Assembly: GCA_030159075.1 (NCBI GenBank)
Contig: BROG01000453.1
Coordinates: 434,001-498,000, forward strand
DNA: 64,000 nucleotides
Source: Atrina japonica
Lineage: Eukaryota > Mollusca > Bivalvia > Pterioida > Pinnidae
Direction of reading: 5' to 3'
A program made the translations under genes and the position numbers. Position 1 is the first letter of the stretch, and each line of letters starts with the position of its first letter. A model generated the notes under the pieces. That model was not told where the DNA came from and did no database searches. It saw only the letters and a program-made list of their open reading frames with translations. Positions 23,840 through 64,000 of the stretch are shown here, one piece after another.

Positions 23840-24187
23840 GTCTCCGTTGTAGTTCCGGAGTGGAAATAGAGCATTGCGCTTTAGAAATCACACGCTTTAA
23901 GTCCAGAAAATACAATAGGAGATGTAGACTCTCACCCTTCGGAGTGGTATCGAATCCCAGAGTTAGGTCACACTAGCTAGGTCAACTGGGAAAGTTTAAC
24001 AAAAAGACAAGTAATTGCCAGTTTATATTGCGGAAGGTCGGTGGTCTTTACCCGGATTACCACCTAGACCAAGTTCCACTTGTCATAAAAACTGGACGCC
24101 ATCATGAACATAGTGACTTTGCCAAAGATGACATGTTGAGTATGGCGTAAAACAAAAAATCAAATCAAATCAAAAAATCAAATCATT
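23840..24187 (+). mobile_element. Scrambled Meta-core SINE (copy 4)
   Basis: SINE blocks occur in the expected order: GGAGTGGAAATAGAGCATTG, TCGAATCCCAGAGTTAGGTC, GCGGAAGGTCGGTGGTCTTT, AAAACTGGACGCCATCATGA and TTGAGTATGGCGTAAAAC. Unrelated insertions of 10-40 bases separate them. The tail is CAAATCAAATCAAA. It is either very old or affected by assembly noise. Confidence 0.7.
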
Positions 24188-26728
24188 TAGTTTACCAAAG
24201 TAGGCCAAAGCATTTGCATCCAACAAACAAACCTTATGCACAGGGTGTATTATGTTTCTGTACTGAGGCCTAATTTGTCTGTAGAAAAAATGGTCAAAAA
24301 AGAAATAAAATAGGTGTAAGTACTACAGATAAAAGTTATACATTGTATGTAATATAAGAACTTAGTCTACAAATACTTGTAGACTATATAGATGGATAAA
24401 GAAGTTACAGTTCACTCCAAAGAAATACGCTGAAGATAGATCTGCTCTCGGGACATTAAAAGATGTAATAAAATTAGCATGTTGCCAAATGTTTATAGTA
24501 CAAGACGATTCCTTTGTTGTAGTTACGAAAACTATCATCATATGGCAGTTCCGGTTTGTACACATATGTAGTAATGTGTAATATGTGAAAGCTTGCAAGT
24601 GTTCATAAACAGGAGACCATTATATGTTTATTGTAAAGCTTTCTTTATGAGAGCAGGAACTGGAGTAATCCTATTGAGAAATATTGTGTGGATATTGTGC
24701 TTCTTGTTAAACAGAGGGTGATGCAACGGACAAACAAAGTAAATGTATTGAATTGTCGTCACGCATAGAAATAGAACCGAGATTAAAAAAAGCCTTGTGT
24801 TAAGAATTTAGAGTAAGACACATGCTCGACAAGGTTAGCTAATTTCTTGAACTAATGACATAGGCTTCGGAACCAAATTCGGATGGGTGGGGGGGGCCTA
24901 GTTAGGATAGCTTAGCAGGACACAAAAACCCCAGAAGATACACTTTTTTGCAAAGATAGACACAGGTGTTGAATAATTGGGGCTTATGCCCCCAGACAAA
25001 ATTCAATATCTCTAAATTCAATTGAATTTTATCTGGCGTGTGTGTGTTTTAATCAAAAATCAATTGTTTTTGGTTTACCCTGAAAAAGCCCCCCATTGAC
25101 TTGTGCTACGCCTATGAATGGGGGGTTGAATACTATTACCACATATGTTGTACTTAGGGACTTGGGAATTTAGGACAAATTTTCACCAGTTAACTTTAGG
25201 TCAGGACTCTGGTAAAACTAACCTTCAGGACAGTATACAAAACATAGTCATGGGAAATATTCTAGTATAGTTGTCAAGCTTCTATGTAGACTTTATGAAT
25301 TAACCAAACACAAATATCAAAAGGTGTTTAAAATTCCTAAGGTTGAAACTAGAAATTAATTTAGTTGTGGATGCAACCAAAGAAGATGTACCGGCCAGTA
25401 CTTGATAATTTAAAAAGTAATAAGAAAATGGACATTCAGGGCGTTCCTTAATTAAAAGGGAAAAGAGGAGTTGAACATAAAACAGAAATATCAAGCACCA
25501 AGGGTACTTACACTTCGCAGGCTATTTCCATAGTATTTCTAACGGAAACGTATGGAATTTGGACATTAGACTTAACCCCTCGTTATCATAACTGATCAAA
25601 CCAGAATGAAAAACCGAACTAACCAAGATCCCATAGTCTCGCCCAATTGAATGGGGAAATGGGAATACAAACACGAAATTCCATAGTGCGAAACAGTGAA
25701 AGTGGACCTTAACATAGCAGTGGAAGATTTCATCATCGTCAAACTCATATTGCAAAATAGAGCAGCGGAGGACTTTCCGCTGAAGTGTCATTAATGGGAA
25801 CATTACTGTAATCTCTATTGACATGTATATAGGCATTGATGCAAATGCACATTATCAGTTACAAATTTGACACCGTAACTGATGCGCAACTGGCGGTCGT
25901 TTGTATATGAGGTACGGGAGGCCTTTTGAATTATTTTGCAATAAAATTACGTTATTCGGTTAAATAAACAAATTCAAAATTTCAGCATAATATTCAGTAT
26001 AAATATTCAGAATACCTTGGGAATGCCGTTATGCCTGAAGAGCATGTTTAAAGTATGAACATTTAACTCCTACTTCTAGAACTTTAGAGCAAACTATTAA
26101 GCACTGAGTTCTGGAAACACAGAGACCAGCGGGAAACCGCCTTGATGTCCAAGGGAATTCGAGAACCGCGCTGGTTTACATTTAAAGTATGAACATTTCA
26201 TACACAGAGCAAAACTATTAACTGACAAGTGATGTGACACATTCAACAAATTTTTGCAATTAGATCCACTATGTAAATGAAATATTGAGTTATCCTTCCA
26301 GTTATCTTTCGCTTAAATTCAATATAAAGGCGTCGCCATAGATCAGTATTGTCTCATATATTGTTCTCCGCTATGGATAAGGAGCCACTCCTTGTGTAAC
26401 ATAGAAAACTTCTACCAAGAGAAAGTTGCCGAAGTCTTTATTCTACCCGGAAACTTACAGAATTTCTATGGAATTAAAATATATATATATATTATATAAA
26501 TTATATTTTCATCCATATAAAAATAACCCGGGCACGAAGTCACCAAATATACTTCGCTACCTTTTCACAATTTAATGGTAGAGCACACCAACAATTGGAC
26601 ATTTTTGTAAACAGATGACATACAATTGCAAATAGTGCTGGAAATAATTGTCCATTTGAAGAAAACTTGAATATGAATTTGCGGTTTCACCGCATTTACA
26701 ACCAACCCAAAATGTTGATGGTTATATA
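24188..26728. other. Intergenic stretch without recognised genes
   Basis: I found no exon with family resemblance. Around 24885-25140 are G/C-run phrases of the kind seen in old non-autonomous DNA transposons (GGGGGGGGCC, GCTTATGCCCCC, GCCCCCCATT). Near 26048 and 26172 the phrase TTTAAAGTATGAACATTT is repeated around a 105-bp insert. Confidence 0.5.
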
Positions 26729-26916
26729 TGGTGGCCGATTCCTGCCATTTCGCTTTTTTCGCACTGTGAAACGCGAAAAACGAAATTTTAACACATTTGG
26801 GGTATTTTTTTCACGTTATTATGCAACGAAAAAGCCAAAATGCAACGCGAAAAAGCGAAACAATTGCAATCGCGTTTCAAAGTGCGAAAAAACGAAATGG
26901 CAGAAATCAGCCACCA
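26729..26916. mobile_element. 188-bp palindromic MITE with TA target duplication
   Basis: The left arm TGGTGGCCGATTCCTGCCAT then TTCGCTTTTTTCGCACTGTG is mirrored on the right by GTGCGAAAAAACGAAATGGC and AGAAATCAGCCACCA. Arms are about 50 bp and flanked by TA. The middle is built from CGAAAAA-type motifs. The TA duplication fits Tc1/mariner-type mobilisation. Confidence 0.85.
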
Positions 26917-27004
26917 TACTTATCAACATCATAGTTCTCTTGTTTTACTTGAAAAGATAGGGCAAGATTAAGGACCCTTGGCGGTCTGACATAGGTTCAT
27001 GGCA

Positions 27005-27170
27005 CGAATTTGGGTCAGTTTCGCTAAAAGGCGTAACTTTACGTGTACTATTAAATATAGACTTTCGCCTAAAACGAGTTTCATAAAAGGTCGTATCTTT
27101 CTTCCTACGTATAAACCTACGTCCGAGTCTACGTCTGCGACCTTTTGTGAAACTGGAACCACGTAGTCGT
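27005..27170. mobile_element. Possible second small MITE
   Basis: GGTCAGTTTCGCTAAAAGGCG on the left resembles the inverse of CGACCTTTTGTGAAACTGGAACC on the right. A third related block, GAGTTTCATAAAAGGTCGTA, lies in the middle. The boundaries are uncertain. Confidence 0.4.
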
Positions 27171-27804
27171 AAATAAAATCGTAACCAGAGTTTCTAACAC
27201 CCTTGTGTGACTGATGACGTTTCTATATATAAATCACTGAACAAATTCACGACATGTTGTGAATTAAAATTTAAACAACTACATACAAACGCTGACATAC
27301 AAACGTTCCCCTATCTCCTTTACATCGCATCGGTCTATTATGTACCTTTCTATACAAATTTTACTCTTTGAAGATCATGACAAAGTCATCAGTCGTTAAA
27401 ATCGGTAAGCTCATCTTCAGAATTCAAGGCGATACCTATCTGAGTGACAATTACGTGCATTTCTTTTTGTGTAATGTGTCCAAGATATGCCGAATCTTTC
27501 GTGGTGTCATTTGCCCATGACTACTTGAAAATTAAAAAGTAAGCACATGACAGTGCTGTTTTGACGTGTGTCAAAGATGAACGATAACAGTGTTTCACTC
27601 ATATCTTTGATCCCATAACGCGTACCATAATTTCTACCTTTTTGTTTAACGAATATATTATATAAAACACAAATACATAAATAACAGGGTACCTACAAAC
27701 TCATCGTGCCAGTACTGGGGTTCGAATACTCAACCTACGGTACCAATCGCCTGGCTCCAATGCTCGAATAAATGAATGTTTCGATATCGGCGAGTACAAT
27801 TCCG

Positions 27805-28838
27805 AACACGAGAACTCGGTCATATAGATAGAGGTGAAGGTGTTTAATTCTAATGTACTCGGTCATAGCGATAGAGGTGCAAGTGTTTAATTCTTATGTA
27901 CTCGGTCATAGAGATAGAGGTGAAAGTGTTTAATCCTAATGTACTCGGTCATAGAGAAAGAGGTGAAAAGTGTTTAATCGTAATGTACTCGGTCATAGAG
28001 ACAGAGGTGAAAAGTGTTTAATCCTGATGTACTCGGTTATAGAGATAGAGGTGAAGGGTGTTAAATCGTAATGTACTCGGTCATAGAGATAGAGGTGAAA
28101 AGTGTTTAATTTTCATGTACTCGGTCATAGAGATAGAGGTGAAGGTGTTTAATTCTTACGTACTCGGTAATAGAGATTGGGGTGAAAAGAGTTTAATCTT
28201 AACGTACTCGGTTACAGAGATTGAGATGAAAACGGCTTAATCCTAATGTACTCGGTCATAGAAGTGAGAATGGTTTAATCCTAATGTACTCGGTCATAGC
28301 GATAGAGGTGAAAGGTGTTTAATTCTAATGTACTCGTTTGGGGTCATAGAGATAAAGGTGAAAGTTTTTTATCCTAATGTACACGGTCACAGATATTGAG
28401 GTGAAAAGTGTTTAATCCTAATGTACTCGGTCATAGCGATAGAGGTGAAAGTGTTTAATTCCTATGTACTAGGTCATAGAGATTGAGATGAAAACGGTTT
28501 AATCCTAATGTACTCGGTCATAGAGATAGAGGTGAAAGATGTTTAATGCTAATGTAGTCGGTCATAGAGATAGAGGTTAAAGTGTCTAATCCTAATGTAC
28601 TCGGTCACAGATATTGAGGTGAAAAGTGTTTAATCCTAATATACTCGGTCATAGAGACAAAGGTGAAAAGTGTTCAATCCTAATGTACTCGGTCACAGAG
28701 ATAGAGGTGAAAAGTGTTTAACCCTAATGTACTCGGTCATAGAGATAGAGGTGAAAAGTGTTTAACCCTAATGCACTCGGTCATAAAGATTGAGGTGAAA
28801 GTGTTTAATCCTAATGTACTCGGTCATAGAGATAGAGG
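27805..28838 (+). repeat. 43-44-bp minisatellite, about 24 copies
   Basis: Units contain AATGTACTCGGTCATAGAGA and TAGAGGTGAAAAGTGTTTAA. Length varies by one or two bases, mostly in the A run. About 1.03 kb in total. The array ends exactly where the 28839-28913 hairpin begins. Confidence 0.93.
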
Positions 28839-28913
28839 TCGATTAACGATGCATGAAGTGTAGAGAAATACAAGTATATGTACATTGTATACACTACATG
28901 CATCGTTAATCGA
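28839..28913. repeat. 75-bp hairpin at the end of the minisatellite
   Basis: Arms TCGATTAACGATGCATG (28839-28855) and CATGCATCGTTAATCGA (28897-28913) are perfectly inverted. The stem continues through AGTGTA/TACACT after a one-base bulge on each side. The loop is about 27 nt. Confidence 0.85.
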
Positions 28914-30677
28914 TCCAATGTCGATATATATACATCCCATCTTAGAGACTCAGTCACTGGTGGGTCTAATGCATGAGAGTAATAAAACAATTTAATCCCC
29001 TAAGGCTATATCCTGGGTGCCTATATCCTGTTGTTATTCCAGTCCAGTTCGTATGTGTATGTAGGTATCAACTCTGTATGTCTTTTGTGTTTGCTTGGTT
29101 ATATAGTTACCCCCCCCCCCCCCGACTGAAAATGCCTGACGATCAATATCTTTAAATTAATGTTATGTTAACTGTAATTCACGCAATAACAAACATCTTT
29201 ACACTGTAAAACATGCACATTTAAAACATTATTTCTAAATAAATCGTTTAAGCATTTCTCCCGAAATAACATATTGTAGTAAAAGTATTTAGGTCTATCA
29301 ATAAATGATAAGTGATTGTTTTATGTTTACACTTATCCTGCACATCTAACGACCCTTGCTGGGTTTTGCAGCAATTCAGGGTGCAAGACATTTCGACACC
29401 TAATGAAAAATCGGGGATGAATTTCATTATACATATGTATAATAGAGATTTTTATTGTTTAATAAATACACCCTGATTCATTTCCGCTTCATCGGTCATA
29501 CCACACTTTGTTTTTTTTTACTGGGGTAGTGTTTGACCAATGTGCCTTTCATAACCCACACAGAGACGTATTTTTTCTGTACTACGTATCGTGTTCAAAA
29601 ATGCATCACGGAGCTCATATGTCTTTATTTAGGTGTCACAGTTTTTCTTTAAATCTAGATCCAGATATTTCTGATAGAGATTCGTAGAGAGAGATTACAT
29701 AATTACCAATACTATGTTATTTTGTACATTCAAAGATGTAGCCTATCTATTACAAACGCAAAACGAAAAAATGTTATAAAATGAATGATTTTGTTTGTTC
29801 CGTAATAATCTGACAGGTACTATATCGATTTCTTTGTCATCTCTCAGGTTGAGGTATAACCCTAATTATGAAATTCATTTAATGCCAGTGCATGGACAAG
29901 GTATGCGATATAACACACCTGGTCAGAGGACCGTGTGACATAATGGGCTATAATACTAATAAAGCTGGGGTGATTATATATATTGTCTGTATGGGCTGGT
30001 GATACAAAATTACGGAGTCAAAATGGAATATAACGATATCGATCCATTCAATAAAACTTAGAAAAGTAGGAGATTTTACACAACTGTACTATCGTTTAGT
30101 AAATACAAGATAATGTTTTTCGAGCTACTGTTGCGTGCAATTGAAAGTCAGGTTTGTTACGTTACAGTATATACTGGGGAATAAATTTATAACCAGGCGC
30201 AAGACCCTATGCCGTAACAGGATCTAAAGAACACGACCACGTTTTTAAGGTCATTTTGTTATTTAATTTGTTCTCAATACATTTAGAAATTTAAACATAT
30301 TACATAGATGACGATTTCATAATGTTTAAATTTCGTAAAAAATTACTTAAAATATGACACATTTTGACTAATCATTCGAATACAACATGGAGGCCTCAAA
30401 GGCCTAATCCGGGACCCAGAATTGTATCCAAAGGATTTTGTAATAGTGTTCAAAATATAAGTCAATATTAAAATCATTAAGTAAATATAATTAATATTTT
30501 GTCTGTATGACACTAATAACTTTACAAAGGACGTATATAGTAGCTTTATCAGTAATTTATCGCTTGATTCACTCAAGCTTGAAAAGTTCAAATGTAAACA
30601 ATCTGTGTGATCTGAAATACAAAAGGAGTATTTTCTTCCAGACAGTATAAACGATATCTGTCACTTTGTCACGAACA

Positions 30678-30679
<2 letters not shown>

Positions 30680-30714
<35 letters not shown>
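30680..30714. repeat. (GA)n microsatellite
   Basis: About 35 bases of GAGA. Confidence 0.95.
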
Positions 30715-30716
<2 letters not shown>

Positions 30717-30891
30717 CTAACTTGTTACAAAATTTATTTTGATTTTATATAAATCTGATGTTTCTGTAACGCTTTCCATAAGAGGCGGTACAGAATTTAT
30801 ATAATATATGACCCATGTTAGCTGTTAAATAATGCGCTCTCTGTATGCCGACGTGAGACGCAACAAATCTATAATATTATATAACAGAAAT

Positions 30892-30904
30892 ATATATATA
30901 ACAG

Positions 30905-30966
<62 letters not shown>

Positions 30967-30984
30967 GCACACACACACACACAC
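30892..30984. repeat. (AT)n followed by (CA)n microsatellite
   Basis: Alternating TA, almost unbroken to about 30960, then CACACA to 30984. Confidence 0.95.
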
Positions 30985-31659
30985 GGTGGACTAGAGCTAA
31001 CTTGGAATTTTACAAACTCACAATGTGTTGCGTAACACTGAGCGGCATACACTGTCCGATGGACACACACGGCCATGTACGGAATGCGCCCTACTTAAGT
31101 ACAAAAAGCCCCGCTACATGGTTATGATTTCTATTACATAATTATTATGTAAATCAATAAATGAAAATTTGCATAGATAGATCTACTTCATAGATTTTTT
31201 TTCTAATAAGTTATTAGCCCGATAGTTGATATCGCGCCTTCTGTAATATTTAGGTATTACTTACAGGCAATCTTGATATACATGTATTTGATTTATTTCG
31301 GCAAACTTTGATAATTCGGAAACTTTTTTTATATTCTCTATGCATTCATTTGCCTCTCCATGCATCATAGCATCCGGAAAAGAAATATGAAATTGATCTA
31401 GCACGTGACAAGTTAAAGGAGATCAGATACAGTAACAAGTGAAATATGTGAGGACGAATTTTTTTGCCACAGTTACATATGCTTGTTTTGTTTAGATTTG
31501 CAACGTTTGTTTCATTTCATGCAGAAAAAGCAACGACTGCTGATGAAAAGTCAGTAAGGAATACATGATGTCCAGATTTGAGCAGTTTTGTGTGTAGTGT
31601 GTTTAAATGACAGGATGAATTCATTTTGTATCTAGCACCTTGGAATTTTAATTATCATT

Positions 31660-61931
<30,272 letters not shown>

Positions 61932-63064
61932 GTAAGTAATCTACTTTAAGGTTTTTTAAAACATTTTATTAAAAGAGATAAGCGTGTTTACACCTAGGGT
62001 CTCAAACAGGCCTAGGATCCCTGTAAAACCTGATACAAACACAGAAAAAACATATACTAAGTACACACATACCTGGTACAAGTTATACTAGAATATTATA
62101 AACATAGTACCAAAGTTATAATGCTCAAGACGATCGTTTCTGACATTCAAAGATTCCTCTGATACATCCAACAATAATGATGCATCGACTACATATCGGG
62201 AGATTTTTGATTTTCTAATTTATCAGTAAAATGTGTATCTTGTAAACAATAGGTATTTGCATGCATACCTCGTAGATAGCGGAAAACATCCATCTTCCTT
62301 TTATCATGAAACAATATCAACCATTATCTACAGGCTGCTTACAAAATATAAGGAAAATGTGCACAGGTGTAGAGAGATTAAGTTCATAAAAAGTTAACAT
62401 GCTTAAATTTTAAACTCTGAGTATGAAGCAGAAAAATAATGCGTAAAAGTGTACGATGACAGATGAGAAATATAAACAGATAAACAGGAAATGCAAAAAA
62501 AATATGTTTCCACATTCACAGTAAAACATAGTAAATGAGACATAGTACCCAAGAAAGACGCAAGTTTAGGTGATGACAGCCCTTTCGTTACATCGGATAT
62601 ATAAAGTCTAAAATTATCATCAAAACCGGTAACGGTTACAAACCATGTCCTGGATTATTTAACTAAATATAATAATGAAGTAAAAAGTTATAAAATAAAC
62701 GTATATAATATATCTTTTCGTTTTGAATTTTCAAGTTTGAAGGGGCTGTATTTTAGCGATATTGAGTTGGACACGTAAAGCTTACTTCAAATTATTCTTT
62801 ACTTTATCATAATTTAAACTATAAGCTTGAGAGTAAAACTGGAACAAAATATAAATTATACAATTCTTGAAATAAAGAAATTCCGTTTTGTCATTTTTTG
62901 TAGTAATACAAGTAAATATAATTCAGTACAAATACCTTCATCTAGATAAAACTACATGTGTAGATCTCTGTGTATACTTCTATCAGTACTCACACGAAGT
63001 TTCACACCACTATATATACAATATATACAAATATACCCACATTAACCAAAATACACAATTATAT

Positions 63065-63065
<1 letters not shown>

Positions 63066-63133
<68 letters not shown>
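63066..63133. repeat. (AT)n microsatellite
   Basis: About 68 bases of alternating TA. Confidence 0.95.
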
Positions 63134-63138
<5 letters not shown>

Positions 63139-63358
63139 TTATACATGTGTATATATAATAGATCTATGTATATATATATATACATGCAAACGATCCTACA
63201 TATGCATAAATGTAAATCATACATATGGGCCGCATATATAGGCGCTACTACACGTGCATACCCATAAAACACCTAAATACATAAGACTCGTGCATATAAC
63301 CTGTATGTACATATACATGTATAGGGCCTACATAGTTGATTCATAGAGACCCAAGTAG

Positions 63359-63359
<1 letters not shown>

Positions 63360-63412
<53 letters not shown>
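63360..63412. repeat. (AT)n microsatellite
   Basis: About 53 bases of alternating TA. Confidence 0.95.
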
Positions 63413-63414
<2 letters not shown>

Positions 63415-63990
63415 CATTTAAGATGCATAATGAAAATGCTAAAACCAAATAAATCAATAGTTATGATGAATAAAAGGCCCTAGTTCATATATGAAATGTT
63501 CTAAATTTCAGTATCACCCTATTTATTTAAACCTTACATTACAAATGATTTAACAATACAAATAAACTAAAACTATAATAACCAATGTCAAAACACGTTT
63601 TTGGCATACCAATATACTTACCTCAATGTTTCTACATTCATACATATCTGAGCCTAATTTCTGAGCAAAATAGAAAAAAAGATACCTGCATACATGCATA
63701 AATAACATATCTAAGTTTACCTCTGTTAGTATGCGAAAGCGTTTATATAGGCTAACTATAAGCTCTAAAGAAAAAGAATAATAATAATAATAATAATAAT
63801 ACATGTAATAATAATCATTATTATTGATAAAAACGAAATAACACAATTTTAGTTTATATGCTTTTTTCGTGAAATACAAAGTTGAATGAGAAAACAGCAA
63901 GAATAATTTGGAAATTGTACAAGAAATAAGAATTGAAACTGAAAATTTTTCACAAAGTTTAAAACTAACCAAAATTTAAATGTTTTTTAG

Positions 63991-64000
63991 GCGTGGCCTT
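63991..64000 (+). CDS. ABCC1: Candidate start of ABCC1 exon 8 at the window edge
   Basis: An acceptor-like AATGTTTTTTAG ends at 63990. Reading on with the two carried bases (AT) gives Met-Arg-Gly-Leu with no stop. Only ten bases are visible, so this is a guess from phase and acceptor alone. Confidence 0.25.

Larger units (their letters stand above)
28914..31450. other. Spacer upstream of ABCC1 with microsatellites
   Basis: No gene is recognised. It includes a C homopolymer near 29110, a (GA)n run at 30680-30714 and an (AT)n/(CA)n tract at 30892-30984. Confidence 0.55.
61932..63990 (+). other. ABCC1: ABCC1 intron 7, AT-rich, with microsatellites
   Basis: No exon is recognised. (AT)n tracts lie at 63066-63133 and 63360-63412 and an (AAT)n run at 63779-63800. 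Confidence 0.6.

Noticed and set aside
27700..27775. tRNA-like box B (GGTTCGAATAC)
   Set aside because: No box A at the required distance and no cloverleaf.

Overview
The window is nuclear DNA from an animal, most likely a bivalve mollusc. The evidence is: spliced genes with GT/AG introns; tRNA-derived SINEs carrying the 'Meta' core common in molluscs; retroelement tails of a type I associate with bivalves; and AT-rich intergenic DNA full of microsatellites, MITEs and satellites. Most open frames are chance frames in AT-rich or repeat DNA. Real coding sequence is short and split over small exons.

Three genes can be read. (1) RPL23A (ribosomal protein uL23), plus strand, complete: coding exons at 122-149, 6972-7176, 7903-8079, 9296-9365 and 9964-9978 (164 aa), with a 5'TOP tract before the ATG and an ATTAAA poly(A) signal at 10011. 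(2) LYRM9, a small mitochondrial LYR-motif protein, minus strand: exons at 15743-15639, 13459-13367 and 11643-11632 (69 aa), converging on RPL23A. (3) The 5' part of an ABCC1/MRP1-type ABC transporter, plus strand: exons at 31660-31710, 52058-52240, 56154-56282, 56781-56909, 57787-57912, 58377-58438 and 61794-61931. These encode the N-terminal TMD0 and the L0 linker; the gene runs off the right edge. All splice phases agree in all three genes.

Layout: 1-10.0 kb RPL23A with a 6.8 kb repeat-rich first intron. 10.0-11.3 kb convergent spacer with a MITE and a minisatellite. 11.3-15.9 kb LYRM9. 16-24.2 kb nested mobile elements: a SINE with an insertion, a decayed zinc-finger LINE interrupted by another SINE, a 54-bp satellite of about 2.8 kb, and a scrambled Meta-SINE. 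24.2-31.6 kb mostly unrecognised sequence with a palindromic MITE and a 43-44-bp minisatellite ending at a hairpin. 31.7-52.0 kb ABCC1 intron 1 (20.3 kb). 52-64 kb ABCC1 exons 2-7, with further repeats in the introns.

The most striking structure lies in ABCC1 intron 1. It is a foldback-like element of about 7.9 kb (38819-46696) with long inverted arms built from a 37-bp subrepeat and 'GAAAAGACGACAAA' motifs. The arms enclose a 66-68-bp satellite that switches strand at an exact 19-nt palindrome (centre 40062): about 7 units on the left against about 94 on the right. I did not recognise it as a described family. The rest is ordinary invertebrate genome plus a rich set of MITE families defined here by their inverted repeats and target-site duplications.
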